DNA of 64,000 bases. It comes from Paludibacteraceae bacterium. Lineage in GTDB: Bacteria > Bacteroidota > Bacteroidia > Bacteroidales > Paludibacteraceae. A model generated the notes under the pieces. That model did not search any database. It saw only the letters and a list, made by a program, of their open reading frames with translations, and was not told where the DNA came from. The stretch is from the NCBI GenBank assembly GCA_017480285.1, contig JAFVAX010000022.1, positions 1-64,000 on the forward strand, written 5' to 3'. Shown one piece after another: positions 15,922 to 24,160 of the stretch (position 1 is its first letter; every line of letters starts with the position of its first letter). Made by a program: the position numbers and the translations under genes.

Positions 15922-18801
15922 TTATCGAACGATGTATTTGTGTCCTTTTTGTACGATGATGCCACGGTAGTCAGTACCAACTTTGCGTCCGAGAACATCA
16001 TACATAGGAGCGTTGAAGTCGATACCGTTGTTCATTGTAGCATCTTCGATACCTGTAGCAGGCCAGCCTTCTTCGCCCGACATATCAATGTCGGCTTTGG
16101 TTGTAGCATCAAATGTGAATACGATATTTTCGTAAACGGCTTTGTACTCGTTGCCATTAGCGTCTTTACCGTTGAATGTTATGCGATAAACGGCATAATA
16201 AGCACCTTGATATTCGTATGGCTGGAGGAATTCAATCTTAACACTTGCTTCAACAAATGTTATGCCTGATTCTGCTTGAATATCTTCAAAGAATTGAGTT
16301 TCAGTTTGTCCAAGGTTGCCTTTGTCGAATGAGTATTCACCAGAAAGAGATGTAGCGGATGTTGAATATACATCAAGTGTCAAGCCCGCACCTTCAAGTT
16401 TGCTACCGTCTTCCGATACATTGCCCAATACGATATAGAAGTCGTAAGCACCTTCTTCGCTATACTCTTCATAGTAAGCTGCCTGAACATAGTCGAAACT
16501 GAGTTCTATAACTTGTGCTTCTAACTCGTCTTTTATCTCAAATGCTTCGCCTAAGATCTCATCGCTGCTGGCATTGAGATAGCCATCACCATCGAGTTCC
16601 ATTGCCTGTACGGTCCAAGTGTAAGTACCTTTTGCAAGTCCTTCAATGAGTTTTGATGTACCTTCTGCATAAGTGCTCTTCACTTCATTGCCGTTTTCGT
16701 CAATAACAGTAATCCAGTAGTATTGACTTTCTTCTTCTGCTGACCAAGAGAGAGTTACATTGTTGCCGTCAACTTCTGCCTTGAGATCTTTCGGCTCAAG
16801 TTTGTTTGTGCCTATAGTAATGGTGTTTGTTGCGGAAGTACCGATAAGTTTGTAGGTTGTTCCATCGTAAATACCTACATATACAGAGTATGTATAGCCT
16901 TCTTCAACATCGAAAACGATAGGACTTGTGGCAGCCATTGAAGATGAGATCTCGGTCGCACCTCTCATTATGGATGCATATATAATAGCGTTCTGAGGTG
17001 TATCTTCAGGAATATCGAAGGTAACGGTTACTTGTTTGCCGTCTTCCGACAAAGTGAGTACGAGGTTGGTAACATCATAAGTTGCAGGCTCTACCGGCTC
17101 GGGCCAACCTTCCTCACCTGTAAATTCTACAAAAACAACATTATAGCTGTTGGCATACTCCTCATGGTCGTAAGCCAAGGCAAGTCCTTCAAACGAACCT
17201 TTATAGATATTGCCATCAGCATCTTTAGCTTCAAATGTTATTTTGAAATTGCCTTGAACGCCATCTTCTGTTTGCTCTGCACCGAGGAACTCAATCTTAA
17301 CACTTGCTTCTACAAAAGGAGTACCTTCTGTATCGTTGTCGTTTTTAAACCAAGCCGAGTATTCTGTACCTATAGAATTGTCGCTTATTGTGTAGTCGCC
17401 TGACAGTTTGTCGGCTACGGGTGCAAACAAATCAAAACCTACAGAAGGCTCATCGTCGTTATCATTGAACATGGTGAGCCAGAAATTGCGTTTCCCGTCA
17501 ACATCGCCATAGTCGGCAACTTGTGCGTTTGTAAATGTTATGTCATATACCATGGCTTCTTTTGAGTCAACAACAAAAGCCTCGCCTTCGATAAATTCAG
17601 AAGCAGCATAAGCACCCTGTTCATCACTTGAAACGGCTACTACTTCCCAAGTATAGTTGCCGTTTGCCAAAGTCTTGACAACACTTGTGCCTGCAACTTG
17701 CTCTGCTATGATTTGTTCATCGTTAGCATCGTAAACGAACAGATAGAATGCTTCTGCTTCACCTGCCACTTCCCAAGAAAGGGTAACTTCGTGTTCCTTA
17801 ACTTCGGCTTTCAAGTTTTTCGGCTCAATAGGATTAACACCTACAGTGATGTCTCCGCTTACTTGTTCGCCAAGTTCGTCGTCGTCAGCACTATAAATAC
17901 CGGCGAATACAGAATAGAACTTGTTATCTTCAATATCAACAACAAGAGGAAGTTCTACGCTTTCAAAGTTTTCAATCATGATAACTTCTGCTCCTGAAGT
18001 AACTTGTACATAGATAACAGCACCTTCCGGCAACTCAGCTGGTTTATTGAAGTTAATTGACAGTTTTGTGTTGTTTTCGATTGCCTCAAGTGTTAGGTCA
18101 GAGAGGTCATAAGCCTTAACTTCTACAGAAGCAGTGGCACCTTCGTCGATTATGTTGCCGTCAGCGTCAAGAGGTTGTACTTTTACGGAATAAGCACCTT
18201 CTTTGAGAATATCTTGATCAAACTCCATTCCCCAGAATTCGAAGGTAGTAGTTTCTACATTGTCGTCCCATGCTTCGCCTACAACACCGTTGTATTCTTC
18301 GCTTTTTGCATCTTGAAGCAAGGATGTAGCGGAATATGACCAACTGCCTTCTTCTTCAAACATCCAACGGTCGTCAGCTGCGTATGAGGCGGAGGCGATG
18401 AGTTTGCCGTTAGCATCAAGAAGAGAAACCAACCAACCGGCAATGTTCTCTCCTTCAGCATTCCAAGCAAAACTGAAATTGTCGGTACCTGCCGGTAAAG
18501 CAACCAAATTAGTAACAAGGGTACCTTCTGCTACACGAGCGGCAGCGCGTCTTACCGGCATTACCTTATGGTCTTTGAGGCGTTGCTCGACAGAAACGAA
18601 AGTCTTTTTCTGTCCGGCAGTTCTTTTAGCGATTGTCAAATCAGTTGTCTTAACAGCAGATTTGTCAACGCGAGCATTTTGGGCAACACTGCTAAGGGCT
18701 ACAATACTTTGGCGGTTCTTGCCAATTTGTTGAGCCTTGTTGCCTGCGGTCATGTTAAGCGCAAAAACAAGCGCAGCCGCAAAGAGAAGAATTTTCTTCA
18801 T
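15922..18801 (-). CDS. Large secreted protein with duplicated fibronectin-like region and type IX-like C-terminal signal
   Basis: A 959-aa protein starting at the ATG at 18801 (signal peptide MKKILLFAAALVFALNMTAG). The TTG six bases upstream is less likely. About 300 residues are tandemly duplicated. Each copy has a beta-sandwich, then a fibronectin-III-like domain (PKNLKAEVKEHEVTLSWEV and PKDLKAEVDGNNVTLSWSA), and then a domain with FVEASVKIEFL, GKDANGNEYKAVYE-like sequence and GEEGWP. The C-terminus, APMYDVLGRKVGTDYRGII to KGHKYIVR, resembles type A sorting signals of the type IX system, so the protein is probably surface-exposed or released. It is strongly acidic. No catalytic motif was seen and its function is unknown. 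Confidence 0.85.
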   Translation of the reverse strand: MKKILLFAAALVFALNMTAGNKAQQIGKNRQSIVALSSVAQNARVDKSAVKTTDLTIAKRTAGQKKTFVSVEQRLKDHKVMPVRRAAARVAEGTLVTNLVALPAGTDNFSFAWNAEGENIAGWLVSLLDANGKLIASASYAADDRWMFEEEGSWSYSATSLLQDAKSEEYNGVVGEAWDDNVETTTFEFWGMEFDQDILKEGAYSVKVQPLDADGNIIDEGATASVEVKAYDLSDLTLEAIENNTKLSINFNKPAELPEGAVIYVQVTSGAEVIMIENFESVELPLVVDIEDNKFYSVFAGIYSADDDELGEQVSGDITVGVNPIEPKNLKAEVKEHEVTLSWEVAGEAEAFYLFVYDANDEQIIAEQVAGTSVVKTLANGNYTWEVVAVSSDEQGAYAASEFIEGEAFVVDSKEAMVYDITFTNAQVADYGDVDGKRNFWLTMFNDNDDEPSVGFDLFAPVADKLSGDYTISDNSIGTEYSAWFKNDNDTEGTPFVEASVKIEFLGAEQTEDGVQGNFKITFEAKDADGNIYKGSFEGLALAYDHEEYANSYNVVFVEFTGEEGWPEPVEPATYDVTNLVLTLSEDGKQVTVTFDIPEDTPQNAIIYASIMRGATEISSSMAATSPIVFDVEEGYTYSVYVGIYDGTTYKLIGTSATNTITIGTNKLEPKDLKAEVDGNNVTLSWSAEEESQYYWITVIDENGNEVKSTYAEGTSKLIEGLAKGTYTWTVQAMELDGDGYLNASSDEILGEAFEIKDELEAQVIELSFDYVQAAYYEEYSEEGAYDFYIVLGNVSEDGSKLEGAGLTLDVYSTSATSLSGEYSFDKGNLGQTETQFFEDIQAESGITFVEASVKIEFLQPYEYQGAYYAVYRITFNGKDANGNEYKAVYENIVFTFDATTKADIDMSGEEGWPATGIEDATMNNGIDFNAPMYDVLGRKVGTDYRGIIVQKGHKYIVR

Positions 18802-18859
18802 AATCAAAAAATTTAGTTAAACAATATCTAATTTTTTCATAAAATGCGAAAATCAACCA

Positions 18860-18890
18860 CAAAATTAAGCAAAAAAAAATAAAAATGCAA
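18860..18890 (-). promoter_or_regulatory. Promoter for the duplicated-domain secreted protein
   Basis: On the minus strand, TTG (18890-18888), a 20-bp spacer and TAATTTTG (18867-18860). Its upstream half overlaps the deformylase terminator. Confidence 0.65.
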
Positions 18891-18922
18891 CTTTTTATAG
18901 CATTTTGTACAAAAAGTTGCAT
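18873..18922 (-). terminator. Terminator after peptide deformylase gene
   Basis: On the minus strand, ATGCAACTTTTT (18922-18911) and AAAAAGTTGCAT (18896-18885) form a 12-bp perfect stem. It is followed by TTTTATTTTTTTTT. Confidence 0.8.
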
Positions 18923-18947
18923 TTTGAAATAGCAAAACGATATAAAA

Positions 18948-19496
18948 TCAGTGTTTATATTTATATTTTGCAACTGTTTTCCCTTTTGCAATGTCGGTAA
19001 GTCTTTTTCTGACGAAGGCTTTTCTAATGGGTGAGATACGGTCGGTAAAGACATTGCCTTCCAAATGGTCATATTCATGCTCAACGATGCGTGCTTTGAA
19101 ACCGGTCAGCGTTTCGGTGTGTTCTTGGCCGTCAATGTCCTTGTAGCGTATGGTGATGGTTTCCGGTCGCGACACATTCTCGCTTATTCCCGGTAGCGAC
19201 AAGCAACCTTCACTGTAGGTGGCTTTTTTCTCTGATGCCTCAAGTATTTCAGGATTGATGAACACTTGCTTGAAATCAATGCAATCAGGGTATTCCTCGC
19301 CCAATTCAGAACCGTCAACAATGAATAATCGAAGCGACAGTCCTACCTGTGGTGCGGCAAGTCCGCAACCCTCTGCATTTGTGAGGGTTTCAAACATATC
19401 GCTAACCAATTGCTTCAACTCGGGGTAGTCTTGAGGCACTTCCTCCGTAGCGCGTCGAAGCTCGGCTTTGCCATATAGATAAATTGGTAAAATCAT
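18948..19496 (-). CDS. def: Peptide deformylase
   Basis: Removes the N-formyl group from nascent proteins. All three metal/active-site motifs are present: GCGLAAPQVG (43-52), EGCLSLPG (96-103, metal Cys) and HEYDHLEG (140-147, metal His pair and catalytic Glu). Length 182 aa is normal. The basic C-terminal tail KTVAKYKYKH is unremarkable. It begins downstream of the glycosyltransferase/radical SAM/dnaG minus-strand run, separated by about 100 bp of repeat DNA. Confidence 0.97.
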   Translation of the reverse strand: MILPIYLYGKAELRRATEEVPQDYPELKQLVSDMFETLTNAEGCGLAAPQVGLSLRLFIVDGSELGEEYPDCIDFKQVFINPEILEASEKKATYSEGCLSLPGISENVSRPETITIRYKDIDGQEHTETLTGFKARIVEHEYDHLEGNVFTDRISPIRKAFVRKRLTDIAKGKTVAKYKYKH

Positions 19497-19499
19497 ATT

Positions 19500-19553
19500 A
19501 TTTTTAGTTAATAGTTAATATTTTATAGTTAATATTGCATTGCGCTTGAACGC
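19500..19553. repeat. Dispersed intergenic repeat (TTAATAGTTAAT plus GCGTTGCGCTCGAACGC type)
   Basis: The segment AGTTAATAGTTAATATT followed by ATATTGCATTGCGCTTGAACGC closely matches 59533-59576 (AGTTAATAGTTAAT, ATATTGCGTTGCGCTCGAACGC). Both sites are intergenic. Confidence 0.6.
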
Positions 19554-19598
19554 ATCAGAATTCCTCATCCTATACTTGTTTCAGGATATCATCCCTTA

Positions 19599-20615
19599 TT
19601 ATTTAGATTCTGACCTTCTTATCTCACTTTGTTCGAACGATTTACTTCGCTGTGCGTCAGAATGAGGGATTAAAGCGAGGTATTCCTGCTCTGTTTGTCC
19701 CGGGGTGGGTACAAGTCGGGCTTTGTGTAAAACGCCGAGTTGGTACAGGTCCATTATTGTACTATAACCGCTGCGGGCAACGATTGTTTCTGCTTGTCGG
19801 AGTGCAGTGGCAAGTGTTTTGTCGTCTAAATATGGCAGTATAGTTATGTTTTTAAGTTTTTTTTCGCAATAGGCAGACCCGATTTTTCCTTCTATAATAA
19901 GTACATTTTCCGTCTTTCCTATATAGGTGTTGATGATCTCTTTTTCAAATATAGTCCGCTGAGGCTCTAAGCCTGAAAGAACAGCCACGATGTTGTATTT
20001 TTTTAGATTCTGACCTTCGTCGGAATGAGGCGTTGCGTCAGATGGAGAAAATCTTGACAATATACCTTTATAAATAAGTGGTATCTTTAGTTTTACGGGC
20101 ATTGACAGTTTACCTGCAAGGTTGCCGTCCTTTGGCTCTCGATCTGCCACCCAACATTCAGCGTATTTGTTTATTATTCTGCTGTTTATCATATTTGCAA
20201 CAGGTGTCAGCCATCGCCAATGCTTGGGCAAGATAAGGTTGAGTTGGTGCGTCAAATAAACTGCCTTAGTGCGTTTTGTATAAAAAAAGAAGCGGTTGTC
20301 GGAAATAATTAGGTCAAAATGTTCAATATCAAGTAGTTTATCAAGTGCAGAATGGTCTTTCAATGCCCACAATAGGCAGTGGGGTATTTGTTTGAGCAGT
20401 GTCCATATCTGCGAATTGGTGTTGCTGTAATGCAATTGAAGTTCAGGCAGTTCGATATATCTCAAGTTTGGGTAGCGTTTCCTTAATAATGTGAGCGAGT
20501 TGCCATCACCTGCAAGCACTACTTCGTCGCCTCGCCGGAGGTATTCGTTGATGATTGGGATGCAACGGGTGGCGTGTCCTAATCCCCAGTTGAGTGGTGC
20601 TACAATAACTTTCAT
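19599..20615 (-). CDS. Glycosyltransferase of the GT-B/MurG-like type, carrying palindromic-element insertions
   Basis: The 338-aa protein begins MKVIVAPLNWGLGHATRCIP, the N-terminal nucleotide-sugar fold typical of GT28/MurG-like enzymes. It has a C-terminal donor-binding lobe (LSGLEPQRTIFEKEII, ITILPYLDDKTLATALRQAE, IVARSGYSTIMDLYQLG, PTPGQTEQEYLA). Substrate is unknown. Two stretches are odd. PHSDEGQNL, in the interdomain linker, is encoded by a copy of a dispersed palindromic repeat. The last 20 or so residues (HSDAQRSKSFEQSEIRRSESK), and the stop codon itself, are encoded by a second, longer copy. The gene starts 5 bp after the radical SAM gene. Confidence 0.85.
   Translation of the reverse strand: MKVIVAPLNWGLGHATRCIPIINEYLRRGDEVVLAGDGNSLTLLRKRYPNLRYIELPELQLHYSNTNSQIWTLLKQIPHCLLWALKDHSALDKLLDIEHFDLIISDNRFFFYTKRTKAVYLTHQLNLILPKHWRWLTPVANMINSRIINKYAECWVADREPKDGNLAGKLSMPVKLKIPLIYKGILSRFSPSDATPHSDEGQNLKKYNIVAVLSGLEPQRTIFEKEIINTYIGKTENVLIIEGKIGSAYCEKKLKNITILPYLDDKTLATALRQAETIVARSGYSTIMDLYQLGVLHKARLVPTPGQTEQEYLALIPHSDAQRSKSFEQSEIRRSESK
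19605..19668. repeat. Palindromic dispersed element, long-loop copy, forming the 3' end of the glycosyltransferase gene
   Basis: On the minus strand, CCTCATTCTGACG and AAGGTCAGAATCTAA flank a loop of about 36 nt. The 8-bp stem is ATTCTGAC/GTCAGAAT. The element supplies the last codons and the stop TAA of the glycosyltransferase. Confidence 0.75.
20004..20030. repeat. Palindromic dispersed element inside a coding sequence
   Basis: On the minus strand, CCTCATTCCGACGAAGGTCA matches a unit of the 56766-56945 array (CCTCATTCTGACGAAGGTCA) at 19 of 20 bases. It is read in the same frame, giving PHSDEG. It continues GAATCTA like the copy at 19605. Confidence 0.75.
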
Positions 20616-20620
20616 TCTGC

Positions 20621-21385
20621 TTATGCGCTTATGATTACCTTAAATCCTTCTTTTATAAGCGGTTCGGCTATCTGCTGCATCGTTTCCGGCGCGATTTTCT
20701 CAAGTGTCTTAACCGGTGTTGCGCGGTCAATAACATATATCATCAATTCTTTGGGTTGAAGCAGACGAACAGCGTTGTACCAAGCATTAAGTTCTTCGGT
20801 TGTTGTGTTGTCGATAGTTTGACCTTTCCATTGTCCTTTCAGGAAACAGGTTTGCAAAATAAAATCGCCGTCAAACTGCTTTAGGTATCGTATGATTATT
20901 TCGGGTGTGATATGCTTATCGGCGGGGTCGTCAATGAGTTGCATTGTAGGTGTTATTGCAGAGTCGAGTTTGAGTATTCGGTTGTCTGCTTTCCATAAGG
21001 CGTTTACGACTTCTCTTTTATATAGTTGTGTAGAGTTGCTCAATACTGATATCTTTGCCTCAGGGGCATATAAGTTTCGAAGTCTGATGGTCTCGTCGAT
21101 TATCTCACTAAACTTCGGGTGCATCGTCGGTTCTCCATTGCCTGAAAAGGTGATGACATCAATTTTGCTTGTCTGTAGTTGTTGCAGTTTGTTTTCTAAT
21201 GCCAAAGAGAATTGTTTGACAGTAGGTAATTGTATCTTTCCGTTTACGGGTTGATTGAAGCCACATTCGCAATATACGCAGTTGAACGAGCAAATCTTTT
21301 GTGTCGTCGGCATAAGGTTTATGCCAAGCGATGTGCCAAGACGACGGCTGTGTATCGGACCATATACTATTTCTGAAAAAAGCAT
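20621..21385 (-). CDS. Radical SAM protein (COG0731-like)
   Basis: A 254-aa radical SAM enzyme. The cluster-binding motif CSFNCVYC lies near residue 33, followed by a further Cys (ECGF). The SAM-binding GNGEPT motif lies in VITFSGNGEPTMHPKF, and a second glycine/Asn motif is SVLSNSTQLYK. N-terminal SEIVYGPIHSRRLGTSLGIN is typical of the COG0731 group, whose Bacteroidota members have no assigned substrate. It starts 4 bp downstream of the dnaG stop, so it belongs to the dnaG run. Confidence 0.9.
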   Translation of the reverse strand: MLFSEIVYGPIHSRRLGTSLGINLMPTTQKICSFNCVYCECGFNQPVNGKIQLPTVKQFSLALENKLQQLQTSKIDVITFSGNGEPTMHPKFSEIIDETIRLRNLYAPEAKISVLSNSTQLYKREVVNALWKADNRILKLDSAITPTMQLIDDPADKHITPEIIIRYLKQFDGDFILQTCFLKGQWKGQTIDNTTTEELNAWYNAVRLLQPKELMIYVIDRATPVKTLEKIAPETMQQIAEPLIKEGFKVIISA

Positions 21386-21388
21386 AAC

Positions 21389-23401
21389 TTATTGTCTGCC
21401 AAGGGCATTGTTAAGAAGTTGTATTATATTTTTTATCTGGCTGTATTCAACAAGCAGTTTATACTGCAAGTCGTTGTTTTCTTTTGTTAGATTGATTTTG
21501 AGTAGCAGGTCTCGCTCTTTTATCTTCATTATGGTGAGTTTCAATTCGTTAAGCAAATGACCTATATGGTTGGTGAGTTCTACCTCATCCATCTCTGCGG
21601 TTACTTCTGCCTGTATGTTTTCCGAGATGGCTTGTTTTTGATATATTTTGCTCAGTTCGTAAGGTCGTTCGTTGAGCGTATAAGCAACGGTCGCCATTTC
21701 GGGATTAGGGTGATTAAGAAAATACTCTTTTGGTTCAAAATCCGAAGCCTGCAGGTTTTCTTTGTATTCATCAAGGAAAGCCTGATACTGTTCAGGTTGC
21801 ATCGTTATCCCATCGTTTTGCAAATCGCTTATTATGTAGTCTGCCACACAAACCAACTCTCCATCTGTTGTTGATATTTCTCTTTTTCCGTACAACATCA
21901 GTGCTCTGAGCAGGTTGGCGCAGTTGGTAGCATAAATTTTATCGAGCGTTGTGTCTTCTGTGAGTTTTATTTCAGCAGGAGGCTTTTGCTCCTGATTTAC
22001 GGTATTTTCAGTTTGTGTGTTTTGTTGCTCTGTGCTAAGCCGGTTGTCTTGCAGTCGTTGTGCTGTTTCTTGTTGTTTTTGTTCGTTTTCTCGGTTTTGC
22101 TTGCGTATGTTTATTACATCTTGTAGCAGGTTTTTCTCGTCGTGGTTAAACCAAGTGGCTGCTTCTTTGATGTAAGTATCTCTTGTGAGGCGGTCAGGAA
22201 TAACGGCAATTGACTGAAGGACTGAGCGTATTGTTTGTGTTCGTTTTATAGGGTCGCCTTCGTCCTGTCCCATAAGCAGTTTGGCTTTGAAACGCAGAAA
22301 GTCTTGAGTGTTTTCTTTTAGGTATTGAGCAAGAATGGAGGCATCGTTCTTTTGTGCCATTGAGTCAGGGTCTTCGCCATCAGGCAACAGTACAACCCGC
22401 ACATTGATACCCTCTTCAAGTATCATATCTATACCTCTGAGGGCAGCGTGGATACCTGCTGCATCGCCGTCGTAGAGTATGGTGATGTTTTCTGTAAAAC
22501 GATGGAGAAGCCGTATCTGATTTTGTGTGAGTGAGGTGCCACCCGAACTGACCACATTCCTGAAGCCCGACTGAACCATTGACAGCACATCCATCTGTCC
22601 TTCTACAAGATAGCAAAAACCCTGTTTGGCAATCTCGTTTTTGGCTTGAAAGAGTCCGTATAGTTCGTTCTGTTTGGAGTATATTATTGACTCAGGCGAA
22701 TTGACATACTTTCCTGTGTTCTCTTTCTTTTTCAGTATGCGCCCTACGAAGCCGACAATCTTACCTGACACGCTGAATGTGGGGAAGATAACACGGTCAC
22801 GGAAACGGTCGTAAAGTCCACCGCCTTCTTGTTGCGATTTGCCGGAAAGACCTGTCTTGAGCAGTACCTCTTCAGAGAACTGCTCTTTTATGGCATCTTT
22901 TGACAGTTGGTTCTTTTGAGGCGAGTAGCCTAAGGCGAAGTCTTTGATAGTCTTTTCGTTAAGTCCGCGTTCGATAAAGTAGCGCAGACCTATGGTTTTT
23001 CCTTCTTCTGTTTCCCACAGTACCTTCTGGAACCAGCGGTTTGCCCAATCGTTAACGGCAAAGAGTGCATCACGCTCGGTGCGTTGCTGTTTCTCTTCCT
23101 CTGTTTCCTCACGTTCTTTAATAGGTATATGGTATCGTTCTGCAAGTTTACGAATGGCATCGCTATATGAAATCTGGTCGATTTCCATTAAGAACTTTGT
23201 AGCATTGCCACCCTTGCCACAACCAAAACATTTGAACAAACCTTTCGTAGGCGAAACGGTGAAAGAAGGTGTTTTCTCGTCGTGAAACGGGCATAGACCA
23301 ATCATGTTCACACCGCGTCGGTGCAGCGTAACATAATCGCTTACAACATCCTCTATTTTAGTCAGTTGTAAGATTTGCTCTATTGTGGAACGGGGAATCA
23401 A
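21389..23401 (-). CDS. dnaG: DNA primase
   Basis: Makes RNA primers for replication. From the preferred start, the zinc-binding C-H-C-C set is at C37, H40, C58 and C61 (LCPFHDEKTPSF, CFGCGKGGNA). The catalytic core includes TOPRIM (YLVEGQMDVLSMVQSG, ILYDGDAAG). The C-terminal third is a helicase-interaction region with a Q-rich, low-complexity linker. I prefer TTG at 23401 (encoding IPRSTIEQIL). It overlaps the upstream stop as TTGA, and the N-terminus then aligns with other DnaG proteins. An ATG at 23437 would add 12 atypical residues and overlap the upstream gene by 40 bp. Confidence 0.95.
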   Translation of the reverse strand: MIPRSTIEQILQLTKIEDVVSDYVTLHRRGVNMIGLCPFHDEKTPSFTVSPTKGLFKCFGCGKGGNATKFLMEIDQISYSDAIRKLAERYHIPIKEREETEEEKQQRTERDALFAVNDWANRWFQKVLWETEEGKTIGLRYFIERGLNEKTIKDFALGYSPQKNQLSKDAIKEQFSEEVLLKTGLSGKSQQEGGGLYDRFRDRVIFPTFSVSGKIVGFVGRILKKKENTGKYVNSPESIIYSKQNELYGLFQAKNEIAKQGFCYLVEGQMDVLSMVQSGFRNVVSSGGTSLTQNQIRLLHRFTENITILYDGDAAGIHAALRGIDMILEEGINVRVVLLPDGEDPDSMAQKNDASILAQYLKENTQDFLRFKAKLLMGQDEGDPIKRTQTIRSVLQSIAVIPDRLTRDTYIKEAATWFNHDEKNLLQDVINIRKQNRENEQKQQETAQRLQDNRLSTEQQNTQTENTVNQEQKPPAEIKLTEDTTLDKIYATNCANLLRALMLYGKREISTTDGELVCVADYIISDLQNDGITMQPEQYQAFLDEYKENLQASDFEPKEYFLNHPNPEMATVAYTLNERPYELSKIYQKQAISENIQAEVTAEMDEVELTNHIGHLLNELKLTIMKIKERDLLLKINLTKENNDLQYKLLVEYSQIKNIIQLLNNALGRQ

Positions 23402-24099
23402 AACGCTTTGAAGTAGATACCAAGTTTTAATTGCCATTGGTCGAAACGGCCACGCATCTTATATTCTTTGTCTTGATTAACATCGCGGTATGGGTTGTAG
23501 ATACCAAAGTCGTAGCCGCCACGGATGAAATATCGTTTATATTGAACACCCAAACCAACACTCCACAAGAGGTTGATAGGGGTATAGTCTTTCAGTCCGT
23601 CGTTATCGCTGTCCGTCTTGTAGCGCGAGCCTGATTTGACTACAACATTGTCGGGTTTAGTAAGGTCGCGTTTGCTCGTTTTCTCTTTGAACACAAAGTT
23701 GTACTGCAATGCCGGTCCGGTGTAGAGTATCAAATAGAACTCTTTGGCAATCTCAAACTTATACTGCCAATCAATAGGTATCTCAAGTGTATGGATGTAT
23801 GATTGTCGTTTTATCTGGTGTGCTGTTCCTTGAAAAGCAGGGTCGGTAAGCCACTTGGTATGACGGCCGCTGAAACCATAGTTCAAAGCAAGCGAAAAGC
23901 CGAAACCTTTGATAAGGGTAGCATCATAGACGAGTCCGACTTTGAACCCGTTGAAGGTTGTGCGGTCTGTTAGTTTCTTACTTGTACCGTCGTTAAGCAA
24001 AAGGCGTGGTTGGTCGAAGGCTACCTGTACGCCAAGTGATTGTTGTGCCAAGGCTGTTATGCTTAGACACGATAAGAGAATAATAAGTGTTTTTTTCAT
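23398..24099 (-). CDS. Outer-membrane beta-barrel protein (porin-like family)
   Basis: A 233-aa protein with a signal peptide (MKKTLIILLSCLSITALAQQ). Alternating amphipathic strands end in an aromatic residue (QLKLGIYFKAF), as expected for BamA-dependent barrels. It resembles the OMP_b-brl families of Bacteroidota (FKVGLVYDATLIKGFGFSLA, TGPALQYNFVF, SVGLGVQYKRYFIRGGYDFG). No ligand can be inferred. Its stop overlaps the dnaG start. Confidence 0.85.
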   Translation of the reverse strand: MKKTLIILLSCLSITALAQQSLGVQVAFDQPRLLLNDGTSKKLTDRTTFNGFKVGLVYDATLIKGFGFSLALNYGFSGRHTKWLTDPAFQGTAHQIKRQSYIHTLEIPIDWQYKFEIAKEFYLILYTGPALQYNFVFKEKTSKRDLTKPDNVVVKSGSRYKTDSDNDGLKDYTPINLLWSVGLGVQYKRYFIRGGYDFGIYNPYRDVNQDKEYKMRGRFDQWQLKLGIYFKAF

Positions 24100-24122
24100 A
24101 TCGATATGTTTTTTCTTTAGCG

Positions 24123-24157
24123 TTATTCAAATTCCGACTTCCGTCGGAGTGTGAGGG
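24123..24157. repeat. Palindromic dispersed element, intergenic copy
   Basis: On the minus strand, CCTCACACTCCGACGGAAGTCGGAATTTGAAT-type sequence is present, with core TCCGAC/GTCGGA. The stem bases differ from the 56766 array in both arms in a compensating way. It lies immediately after the OstA-like stop codon. Confidence 0.6.
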
Positions 24158-24160
24158 CAG

